Shown here piece after piece: positions 22,752 through 31,437 of a stretch of DNA of 64,000 bases (position 1 is the first letter of the stretch; every line of letters begins with the position of its first letter). A model generated the notes under the pieces. It was not told the DNA's origin. It ran no database searches and was given only the letters and a program-made list of their open reading frames with translations. The stretch comes from Strigamia acuminata. Taxonomy: Eukaryota > Arthropoda > Chilopoda > Geophilomorpha > Linotaeniidae. The position numbers and the translations under genes are program-made. The stretch spans positions 1,738,001 through 1,802,000 of the forward strand of contig OX442323.1 of NCBI GenBank assembly GCA_949358305.1, written 5' to 3'.

Positions 22752-23710
22752 TGTGGTGATCTCAAAATATTCACCAACTTAGAAGATTAAATTAATTATC
22801 TTCTAATTAATTTGACTGTGGCACACGCCAAGTCAGATCATGTGACCGAGGGGAGAAATCCTCTCTAGGCACATATCACCCCAGGTTGTCCGGGGTGAAA
22901 ACGGTTATTAGCCGTTATGGTGCAATATGGTGTAATAACCACTAGTTGCACCCATTTGAGCTAAGTGCGCAGGTTTTCTGCGCAATATTGAAGCGTGCTG
23001 GGCTCGCGTCTTGGCTCAAATCGGGACTCTGAAAAATACAACAACAACCTCAACATCACTGCTTTTGCTCCTGAAAGAAAAGTATTGATAGAGGACCGTT
23101 GTAACTCAGTTTCACCTGCTATCTTTGTGTATCAAACGCACAAAGCCAGCAATCCTGCTTGAATTAGCCGTCGCTAATTCCAGCAATCGAGAAGAGAAGA
23201 TTCCCGACGATCGTGAACCATCGCCGTCGCTGTTGCGCGAACGACAGCCACCGCCATCGTACGAAAGCCGGACGCCTACAGCCGTCAACCACCGCCGCCG
23301 AGCCGTCGCACGAGCCGTAGAAGGAGCCCACGAGAACCATCGTCTTCGACCATCGTTCGTGAGTTCGTAGAACGAAGACAATTTGCCTTCGCCTAACAAC
23401 TTCAAGTTGTTTAAGCGCCATTTCTGACGCTTTGTAGCTTGCAACAGTCGTTGCAAGCCCTTCCTTTGTTTCATTGTTTCCCGCTCATTTTATTCTGTGA
23501 TATTCATAATCATAATTAGTATATATTGTAATTTATCGAATAAAACATTTGTGTGATTTTTATTACCATAATAAACTGTCTTTTTATTCCTATTTCCGTA
23601 AACTTAACCCTAGACAAGTTTCGGCCGCGATATAAGTCTTGTAAAGCATTCACCTGCGGTTTCTGCTTAATTTATTAGAAATTAAGTGGATAAAAACCCG
23701 GATCGCAGCA
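22752..23710 (+). repeat. 5' LTR of the 12.3 kb element
   Basis: 959 bp, TGTGGTGATC...ATCGCAGCA. It contains short open frames on both strands (for example 23125-23370) that recur identically in the 3' LTR and have no protein motif. Confidence 0.93.
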
Positions 23711-23712
23711 CG

Positions 23713-23730
23713 TGGGGGCCCGTCCGGGAT
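23713..23730 (+). other. Primer binding site, tRNA-Pro type
   Basis: TGGGGGCCCGTCCGGGAT, two bases after the 5' LTR, complementary to the 3' end of tRNA-Pro with one mismatch. The leader to the gag ATG is only about 94 bp and is strongly pyrimidine-rich. Confidence 0.75.
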
Positions 23731-23824
23731 AGTCATTGTATAAATTTTGATAGTTTAAAATTTACCCGCCATTTTTATCTTGCTTATCTTTCTTCTCTAT
23801 CCTTTCTTTGTCTTCATTTGAAAA

Positions 23825-26800
23825 ATGGCGACTCCAGGCGAAAAGAGACCGAGAGGCAGACCAGCGAAGAGACGAGTGGCGATCGATCTACCAGCCGTGG
23901 ATCAAGAAGTGACTGAGTCACAAGAACTGTTTGAAACTATGGATCAAACAGCTAACTGTAACTCGGCACAGTTAATCGTGAATGAATTCACGCAAGCGTT
24001 GGAGCAACAAAAGCCATCCCCGCCAAGCGGCCAGTTGGACTTAAACAATCCAACTGGAAGTGGCCGTTCCAAGTCGCAAAACGATGATTTGAATTTACGA
24101 ATTCAATCATCAAGTGCGGAGCACTCGCTGAATTCATCACCGGTTCAAGGTGCAGCACAACAAGATTCTGAGAACTCCAATATGGAAGTTTCTCATTCTC
24201 CCGTGCGTGTTACCATGATGGACGCACTCCGTGAGCAAGCTAGGCTCGAGGGAGTAAAAGTCACTAGCGAAATGACTGTGGAACAAATCCACAAAGCTAT
24301 GGTTCGCAAACAAAGCCAAAAAGACGTTGAAATCGTCAGAACAAGCTTACAAGCAGAGTTCGAGCGAATGCGTGCAGAAATGCATCAGCAAAATGCCGAA
24401 CTAAAACAACAACGTGCGAATGACCATGTTAAGTTGTTACAATTAGAACAGGAAAAAGCTTCCTGGCTAATTACTGACGAAGAGCAACAACAAAGGCTCG
24501 AGCAACTAAATCAAGCCCAAAAAGATTTAGAAATTGCTAATGAAAATTTGAGATTGGCCAACGCAAATTTGCGAGAAGCCAACACAAATTTAATGACTGC
24601 CGAACTAACCGCCCCAGTTCGAGCGAGGGAAGTAATTCCCTCCACTTCTCGAAATTACGAGAATCATGCTGCAGAGCAAGCAGCAAGAGCTAAGAGATTA
24701 GCACAACGAGAAAACGAAGTATTTCTCGCTCGACAGCAGTCCGTAATTGATGCTGGTCTAGCCGCCAAAAGTCAAAGTACTGCAGAGCAGTTATTACGTG
24801 CCGACTTAGCTGCGCAAGCTCGTGAAAACGAAATTCTTCGCGCAGATCTATTGACGGTACAAGAGAACTTTGCAGTAGTAGTACAAAAAGTACAAGACGT
24901 TTGTGGCGAAGATAATTTTGCAAAGCCAGCCCCAGTTTTGCAAAAAGGTGCTTCCAAATCACCTGAGTTGATTGATTTAACATCAGCTAAACCAAAAGTC
25001 AGTCGACAATCAAGTTGGACTGACAGTGATGACTCACGCAGTAGTCGTGGAAGCCGTAACAGTCATCACAGTCGCAAAAAGCGAAAGCGACAACCAGACC
25101 CGACCGAATATCATTCCCCAAAAGTTACGCAAGATTCGGATCGATTCTTTAGCAATAGCGACCGATTAATCGGAATGCTAGAGAAAAAGAATAAAGAACG
25201 TGAGAAACCACACGATCGTGGACGGTCACACGATAATCCGCGAGAAGGCTCACCAAAACGAGATTGTCATAACGACATCCGTGATGGACCGAGATACCGT
25301 GGAAATCCACCAGGTGGTGACCCACCAGGTGGAGACAGTTCAGATGGACATGGAGGTGGCCACTCACGTGACCACAATTCGAATGGCAATCGAAATGGAA
25401 GGGGACCACCAAATGGAGACCGTCGTCCGCCAAATGGCGACGATCCTCCGGACCCTGATCCGCCGCCAAATCCGAATCATGAATCTGCGTCAGATACAGA
25501 TTCCTCACGTCCCAGTGTGAGAGGGCGATCTCGTCACAGAACACGTAGTAGAACTCAAAGACCCGATTTCTACACGAAAGATGAGATTGACCAGTTGTTG
25601 AGGCAAAATGCTCAACAACAGCGAAAAAGCAGAAGGGATAAAATTATTTTGCAAAAAATAAGTGAATTTACTTCTGATAAATGGACTCATCAAACAACAG
25701 ATGAAAAGTTCATTAGATGGGATCGAGTTATCCCACATGCCTATAATGGAAATTGGCAAGCAGGGTCAAACCTCTTGCTGGAAATATTCGAACTAGGCAA
25801 AGTTCACAGTTTTAGCTGTGAAGGTGCATTGGCCCATCTAGTACCAAGAATACTAGTTGGCGGTGTCAAGGAGTGGTTTCGCAGGAAAGACTTCACGAAG
25901 TGGGATGACTTCGTTAAACAATTTATGTTTAAATTTGGTGAATCGAGCGAAGACATCAAAACGCTCTGGAGATGTCTTAAGCAACGAAAAGGCGAAAGCT
26001 TACATTCGTACATGCTAAGAGCAGAGAATCTGCTTGGCAGAATGCCACATGCTGTTACTGATGCAACAGCAGATGATCAGTTTAGAGCTGGCCTCACAGA
26101 ATATAGTAAAAATATTCTGATGATGTCGGACGCTCCCGACCCGGGGAAATTCTCCGAGTTAAACGAATTCATGGAAGTCAATCAATTGCGCATTGACGAA
26201 AAGTACAAAGCTTATCTTACAGAAGCCGAAAGGTCAGCGTACTTAAAGCGAGAGAAAAGACTCGCTGAGCAAAACAATGAAACCTTTAATGGTTTGAAAT
26301 TGTTGCAGCCACCTAGTTACGAAGACTTTCTAGACGAAGTGGATGAGAAGAGTTCGAAAAAAGAATCTTCCAAAAAGGACGTCAAAAATCCTCATTCAGT
26401 CCCTAAGTTACACGCAAATATAACTGGAGCTGAAACTCCGTCGTCTGAAGCTGAAGAAGCTGAAGAGGAGGAGGAAACAGGAGACGAGACGATGGCTTTA
26501 TTGGCCAAAGCAGCGGCGTTGTTAGCAAAAAATAACCCCGTTGCGGGCAAATGGAAGCCAAGGATGAAACCAAAAAATGTTTCATTTGACGCATCAAAGG
26601 TGAATACCGAAAGGAATTCAAAGTCACCTGCGGTGTCGCCAGAGCGCCGGTCTGACGCTCGTTCTCGTTCTGCCTCGCCAGCAGCAACGAAAAAGAAATC
26701 GCCTGCCACTGATCCATGCAATTTATGCAAAAAATTAGGGCATTGGCAAAAAGACTGCCCTTCCTCTAAAAAGGACAAACCAGTGTCAACAGCTGAGTTT

Positions 26801-26848
26801 GAAAAAGCAGTCAAGATCATAACTGACATGTTTCGAAAAAACTTGTAG
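23825..26848 (+). CDS. Gag polyprotein with N-terminal AT-hook and long coiled coil
   Basis: 1007 codons from ATG 23825, long for a Gypsy Gag. Residues about 5-17 ('EKRPRGRPAKRRV') form an AT-hook (R-GRP core). Residues about 160-380 are Q/E/A/L-rich and predict a long coiled coil. A basic, then G/D/P/N/H-rich low-complexity stretch follows (about 400-590). The capsid core is at about 619-795 ('KFIRWDRVIPHAYNGNWQAG', 'GGVKEWFRRKDFTKWDDF'), and one CCHC knuckle 'CNLCKKLGHWQKDC' lies at about 965-978. The frame ends at TAG 26846-26848, right after a heptameric slippery site, with pol in the -1 frame. Gag packages the RNA into particles; the AT-hook suggests added DNA or chromatin contact, which is inference. 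Confidence 0.92.
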   Translation: MATPGEKRPRGRPAKRRVAIDLPAVDQEVTESQELFETMDQTANCNSAQLIVNEFTQALEQQKPSPPSGQLDLNNPTGSGRSKSQNDDLNLRIQSSSAEHSLNSSPVQGAAQQDSENSNMEVSHSPVRVTMMDALREQARLEGVKVTSEMTVEQIHKAMVRKQSQKDVEIVRTSLQAEFERMRAEMHQQNAELKQQRANDHVKLLQLEQEKASWLITDEEQQQRLEQLNQAQKDLEIANENLRLANANLREANTNLMTAELTAPVRAREVIPSTSRNYENHAAEQAARAKRLAQRENEVFLARQQSVIDAGLAAKSQSTAEQLLRADLAAQARENEILRADLLTVQENFAVVVQKVQDVCGEDNFAKPAPVLQKGASKSPELIDLTSAKPKVSRQSSWTDSDDSRSSRGSRNSHHSRKKRKRQPDPTEYHSPKVTQDSDRFFSNSDRLIGMLEKKNKEREKPHDRGRSHDNPREGSPKRDCHNDIRDGPRYRGNPPGGDPPGGDSSDGHGGGHSRDHNSNGNRNGRGPPNGDRRPPNGDDPPDPDPPPNPNHESASDTDSSRPSVRGRSRHRTRSRTQRPDFYTKDEIDQLLRQNAQQQRKSRRDKIILQKISEFTSDKWTHQTTDEKFIRWDRVIPHAYNGNWQAGSNLLLEIFELGKVHSFSCEGALAHLVPRILVGGVKEWFRRKDFTKWDDFVKQFMFKFGESSEDIKTLWRCLKQRKGESLHSYMLRAENLLGRMPHAVTDATADDQFRAGLTEYSKNILMMSDAPDPGKFSELNEFMEVNQLRIDEKYKAYLTEAERSAYLKREKRLAEQNNETFNGLKLLQPPSYEDFLDEVDEKSSKKESSKKDVKNPHSVPKLHANITGAETPSSEAEEAEEEEETGDETMALLAKAAALLAKNNPVAGKWKPRMKPKNVSFDASKVNTERNSKSPAVSPERRSDARSRSASPAATKKKSPATDPCNLCKKLGHWQKDCPSSKKDKPVSTAEFEKAVKIITDMFRKNL

Positions 26849-26882
26849 ACGCAGATCCATCAGGTCTAGTGGACGCTGCGTC
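26836..26882 (+). promoter_or_regulatory. -1 ribosomal frameshift signal between gag and pol
   Basis: The gag frame ends CGA AAA AAC TTG TAG. The heptamer A AAA AAC (26836-26842) is a canonical X XXY YYZ slippery site in the right phase. After a 5-base spacer, GACGCAG (26848-26854) pairs perfectly with CTGCGTC (26876-26882), a 7-bp stem with a 21-base loop. Slippage by -1 at AAC enters the pol frame, which is open from 26827. Position, phase and stem all fit a programmed frameshift. Confidence 0.85.
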
Positions 26883-29800
26883 ACCTCCGAAATCGGAATC
26901 AGAGAATGAAAATCTGAAGATAATGGAAGATGTTGGAGAAGTTATTGATGAATTAATTCGTCAAACAGAACTAAAAGAAAAAGGATCTCTTGATGTAAAA
27001 AAGGAGATTGTCGGCGAAACCCCGACTGAAGAAGACACTTCCAATATTCAAGATAAAGTCGAAGTTAAAGACGATAGACCAAGCTCAGTTCCAGAGACAC
27101 CTGGAATTGAGGAGTGCATTAAGTTATTTGCAGCTACAACTCTTGATACCAATGAGTTATTAGATGAATTGCCTTTGGAGCCTCCAATTACAGTTCCTCA
27201 TAAATTGCGCAAGTTTGAGTGCAAAGTGGCTGGAATACCAAACAGCCAAGACCTTCCGACGTTAAAGTTAGAAACGTTAAAAGGTGTAATAACCGGAATG
27301 TTGGACTCAGGAGCAAATAAAAGCTTCCTAGCCACTTCAGTTATTAATCAACTAGGTCTAGAAAAATATCTACGACCTATCGGACCTGGTGTCAGAGTTA
27401 CGACGGCAAGTGAAGAAGTCACTCCAGATGGAACCATCCATCTTTCATTTCGATGGACACATGGCATGTTACGTCATCCGTTCATCGTAATACCAAATAA
27501 GTATCCAATGGTACTATTGGGTTGCGATTTTATGAATAAATTAAAAATCCAACCTAATCCACAGACGATGTCTTGGAATTTCACGCAACCTATGGATGCA
27601 GATTTACCCTACATTCCACAAGCGTTGCTGGATCGTTATTTGGAGAAAATAGAGGAACCCGATTCCTCATTTATGACCTTTGCAAAAGCTTACGCTGCAA
27701 GTGTAACTCAAGGCAAAATTGATGAAGAGAATTTCATCCAAAAGTTAGTCGAAGAAGCTAACTTAAATTTGGAGCAATCCAAATTATTAGAAAAGATGTT
27801 ATCCAAACATAAAAGGATTATTTCTAAAGATCCAGGTAAAACACACCTGGTTAAGCACAAAATTGAGCTTGACACGGAGAAACCCATCCGTGTCCCCTTT
27901 AAGAGCATAAACCCTCAAAAAAGGGAAATAATCAGACAACTTTGTCAAGACATGATTGACAAAGGCGTAGTCGTCAAAGCTGAAGGCGATTACGGAATGC
28001 GGCCAGTCCTAGTCATGCGACCAGGAAACGACCCACGCTTGTGCATTGATTTTCGCCCCATCAATACACATACTAAGTACAACCCACCTCAAATGCCAAC
28101 AATTGAGGAAATTCTGCGAGAAATCGGAGAATTCGAATGGGTCAGTACTATAGATCTGACCAAGGGATATTGGCAGATAGAATTGCGACCTGAAGACAGA
28201 GAAAAAACTGCCTTCTGGAGCCCAATGGGAAGACTAATGTTTTTAGTCATGCCTTTCGGATTAGTAAACGCACCAACTACCTTCCAAGAATTAATGGAAA
28301 AAGTTTTGGGTGACGTTTACAGAAAATTTGCATGGGCATATTTGGATGACATAATTATTGTATCCAAATCGTTCGAAGAACACATTAAACATTTAGATAT
28401 AGTGTTTAAAAAATTGGCAGAAGCTAATTTACATGCGCACCCTGGCAAGACGCATCTCTGTAGAAAGGAATTAATTTTTCTAGGCTACAAAGTAGGAGTA
28501 GAAGGACTTGCAGTAGACCCTAAAAAAGTCGCTGCAATTACGCAATTTCCTGCTCCTACCAATCTTAAGGAATTACAAAGATTTCTAGGCATGGTGAATT
28601 TCTTTCACCGCCTAATCAAGAATTTGGCCACAGTGGCAGAACCACTAAGGCCACTCTTGAAGAAAGATGCGGAGTTCGATTGGGAACTGCATCATCAAGC
28701 AGCATTCGACGCAATAAAAGACCTGCTTACGAATGCTGAAACAATGAAGATGCCTGACTTGTACATGCCATTTATTGTTCATACTGACGCCAGTAAACAA
28801 GGGTTGGGTGCAGCCCTTACACAAAAGAAAAATGTGGATGGCCAAGAAGTCGAAATGCCATGCGTGTATGCAAGCAGAAGCTTGCAACCCGCTGAAAAGA
28901 ATTATACTGTGACAGAATTAGAATGTCTCGCAGTAGTATGGGGATTACGCAAATTTCGCCCATACTTAGAGTACACTACATTCACTGTACAAACGGATCA
29001 CCAAGCACTTAGGTGGTTGATGTCGTTATCTGACCCGTCGGGCAGATTAGCTCGTTGGCAAATGGAGCTGATGGCGTATTCGTTCGAAATACAGTACGTC
29101 AAAGGTCCGCTGAATGTAATAGCAGACGCATTGTCACGTGCACCTGTCAGCACACCTGACGAGCCAGAAGACGATGGCGATAATGATGATTTATTATCAT
29201 ATTGTCCATCTCCTTGCCGAAGTTGGCAAATGGGAAAATTGAACGAATTACCCAAGTCGATAATAGTTAATGAAGATGATCAAGCATTAATTAATTTTTG
29301 TATTAACAAGCATGATCCGTCAGGAACCCCTGACGTCGAATTAAGAGCTATGATGGCTAAAAAATTCGAGCTGCCAACAACAAATGTTTTAATTAAAGCA
29401 TTTGCAGCTAAAATTGCTAAGCAATTAGAATGTGATCCTCCAACGAGAGATGACATTATTGCGGCGCAAAAAGCAGACCAATTTTGCCAACATATTCGCA
29501 ATTACTTGTTAAACAAGCAATATCCAAGTTACATAGTAACTCGTCTTCAAAGAAGAAATTTTGAAAGACACGCGAGTACTTATCTCATTGAAGAAGATAT
29601 GTTACTCCATTATCATCCTACCTCTACCGATGAATTAGGAGAGGATGGTAGGGCACTTAAAGTTGTTGTGCCAAGAAAATTGATTTATAAAATCATTTGG
29701 TTGATGCACGGACATCCACTGTCCGGCCACCCAGGCATTGCGAGGACAATGTACCGAACTCGAAGAGTTTATACCTGGAAAGGTATGAAACGTGATATTA

Positions 29801-31095
29801 CACGTTTTATTCAACATTGTCAAGGATGTCAGGCATGTAAGCCGAGATCAAAGACCGAAATTGAAGGCGCTCAAATTGGACCATTTGGACCATTTGACTG
29901 CCTCAGTGTGGATTTGTCTGGTCCCAAACCAAGAACCAGAAAAAACAATACCCACATTTGCGTCATCGTAGATGTCGCTACACATTGGCCCGAATTATTT
30001 CCAATGTGTAATCCAACGGCAATAAAAGTTGCCAACACAATTTATCACTTATCAATGACTTTCGGATTTCCGAGACAAATCATAAGTGATAATGGACCAC
30101 AATTTCGATCACAGGTCTATAAAGAATTTTGCAAAAAATTCGACATGTCGCGAACACCGACATCGATTTATCATCCACAAAGCAATCCTGTGGAGAGAAC
30201 CAATCGAGATATTAAATATTTAGTTTCGATTTATTTAGATATTCATGACCAATGGGATGAGTATCTACGCGAATTTGCATTCAGTTTGAGAACAACTGTA
30301 ACAAGAGGCAGAGATTATTCTCCTGCTTTCTTAAATTTTTTCCGAGAATTAAGAATTCCTTGGGATCCAAGAATTCCGGAAGGAATTTTAGTCATTGATC
30401 CAAAAAATCCGCATTTATATGTTCAGAAATTAGAAACAATAATTGCAGAGACGTATCAGCATATGATGTCTCACGTCTTAGATTTGAGACGCCGTGTCGA
30501 AGCTGAAAAATCAGATAAGAAATTCGACAACTTCAGACAAAATGATTTAGTCTGGCGAGAGTCTCATATTCTCTCAAATGCCGCTAAAGGAATAGCAGCA
30601 GGCATTTCACCGAAAAGGAATGGGCCTTATGTAATTATCAAAAGGTTACAAGGAGGCGCCTTTCAACTTCGACGGCTGAGTGATAATAAAATTTATCCAG
30701 CTGTTCACGGCACTGAATTAATGCCGTACTTTCCCGTTTTCAACCAAGAAATTTGGCTGGAAGGGGAGGAAGTGGGTCAAAAAACAAAAAATATTGTTAA
30801 TACCTTGGATGATGCTAAATTATCCAAAATTCCTGTCGAAAACACGGAATCGAGTAAAAAATCGAAACTCAAAAATAACGAAGTCGATGAAATAAACCAG
30901 CGACTTGAAAATGTTTCTCTTGATGAAAATCTAGAAAAGGAAATGTTTTTAGAAAAAGAGAAAATTTCAAACAATGAAGTATATAACTCATCTGACATTG
31001 GAGACGATGCTGATGACAATCTAAACAAGTTGGATTGTACTTCGCGAAAGTCAAAGTACAACTTGAGATCTCGCGTTCCGCGAGCCAAGACATAG
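26839..31095 (+). CDS. Pol polyprotein (protease, RT, RNase H, integrase)
   Basis: Open from 26827 in the -1 frame relative to gag, with no ATG near its start, so it is read by frameshifting at 26836-26842 rather than by its own initiation. Counting from 26869: a variable acidic leader, aspartic protease 'GMLDSGANKSFLA' (about 143), reverse transcriptase 'STIDLTKGYWQIEL' (about 428) and 'AYLDDIIIVS' (about 490), RNase H 'VHTDASKQGLGAAL' (about 638), integrase HHCC finger (about 946-990) and DDE core 'SVDLSGP', 'SDNGPQF', 'PVERTNRD' (about 1012-1110). A 'KRNGPYVIIKRL' GPF/Y-type module and an acidic tail follow. No chromodomain is evident. All catalytic residues are present and there is no internal stop. 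Confidence 0.95.
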   Translation, partial: KLVDADPSGLVDAASPPKSESENENLKIMEDVGEVIDELIRQTELKEKGSLDVKKEIVGETPTEEDTSNIQDKVEVKDDRPSSVPETPGIEECIKLFAATTLDTNELLDELPLEPPITVPHKLRKFECKVAGIPNSQDLPTLKLETLKGVITGMLDSGANKSFLATSVINQLGLEKYLRPIGPGVRVTTASEEVTPDGTIHLSFRWTHGMLRHPFIVIPNKYPMVLLGCDFMNKLKIQPNPQTMSWNFTQPMDADLPYIPQALLDRYLEKIEEPDSSFMTFAKAYAASVTQGKIDEENFIQKLVEEANLNLEQSKLLEKMLSKHKRIISKDPGKTHLVKHKIELDTEKPIRVPFKSINPQKREIIRQLCQDMIDKGVVVKAEGDYGMRPVLVMRPGNDPRLCIDFRPINTHTKYNPPQMPTIEEILREIGEFEWVSTIDLTKGYWQIELRPEDREKTAFWSPMGRLMFLVMPFGLVNAPTTFQELMEKVLGDVYRKFAWAYLDDIIIVSKSFEEHIKHLDIVFKKLAEANLHAHPGKTHLCRKELIFLGYKVGVEGLAVDPKKVAAITQFPAPTNLKELQRFLGMVNFFHRLIKNLATVAEPLRPLLKKDAEFDWELHHQAAFDAIKDLLTNAETMKMPDLYMPFIVHTDASKQGLGAALTQKKNVDGQEVEMPCVYASRSLQPAEKNYTVTELECLAVVWGLRKFRPYLEYTTFTVQTDHQALRWLMSLSDPSGRLARWQMELMAYSFEIQYVKGPLNVIADALSRAPVSTPDEPEDDGDNDDLLSYCPSPCRSWQMGKLNELPKSIIVNEDDQALINFCINKHDPSGTPDVELRAMMAKKFELPTTNVLIKAFAAKIAKQLECDPPTRDDIIAAQKADQFCQHIRNYLLNKQYPSYIVTRLQRRNFERHASTYLIEEDMLLHYHPTSTDELGEDGRALKVVVPRKLIYKIIWLMHGHPLSGHPGIARTMYRTRRVYTWKGMKRDITRFIQHCQGCQACKPRSKTEIEGAQIGPFGPFDCLSVDLSGPKPRTRKNNTHICVIVDVATHWPELFPMCNPTAIKVANTIYHLSMTFGFPRQIISDNGPQFRSQVYKEFCKKFDMSRTPTSIYHPQSNPVERTNRDIKYLVSIYLDIHDQWDEYLREFAFSLRTTVTRGRDYSPAFLNFFRELRIPWDPRIPEGILVIDPKNPHLYVQKLETIIAETYQHMMSHVLDLRRRVEAEKSDKKFDNFRQNDLVWRESHILSNAAKGIAAGISPKRNGPYVIIKRLQGGAFQLRRLSDNKIYPAVHGTELMPYFPVFNQEIWLEGEEVGQKTKNIVNTLDDAKLSKIPVENTESSKKSKLKNNEVDEINQRLENVSLDENLEKEMFLEKEKISNNEVYNSSDIGDDADDNLNKLDCTSRKSKYNLRSRVPRAKT

Positions 31096-31147
31096 TGTTG
31101 TCTTTCACCTTTTGGGTTTACCCAAAAGATCCGAGAAAGCAATCTCG

Positions 31148-31437
31148 TGACGTCATTCGTAGTACCCACTCGAATGACAACGTTAATCATACGTTATAAT
31201 TAGTGACGTCACAAAGCGTCTCTAATCCAAGTTCGTGTTTGCAATCAACGAACTTAGTCACTTTTTCAAAAGTTTCGAGAGTGTATGCATCGCATCGCCT
31301 ACGTTACGACCCGAATAGTTCGACAACCTGATCGTAAGTAATTTTTCTGTATGAAAAATTTGATAAAACATAAGATTTATGTATTATTTCTCTTTCAAGA
31401 CGAAAGAATTTCCGAAATTACCGGAAAACGAAAGAGA
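31148..31437 (+). promoter_or_regulatory. Candidate internal promoter and 5' UTR of ORF3
   Basis: Two perfect CRE palindromes TGACGTCA lie at 31148-31155 and 31204-31211, between the pol stop (31095) and ORF3. A donor CGTAAGT at 31334 and an acceptor tttcaag at 31397-31399 define a 66-bp intron just upstream of the ORF3 ATG. Together they suggest either a separate spliced transcript with its own promoter or the 3' sites of a subgenomic RNA. This is inference from motifs. Confidence 0.45.

Noticed and set aside
23125-23370. Short frames in the 959-bp LTR as genes
   Set aside because: They repeat identically in both LTRs, lack motifs and lie in regulatory sequence.
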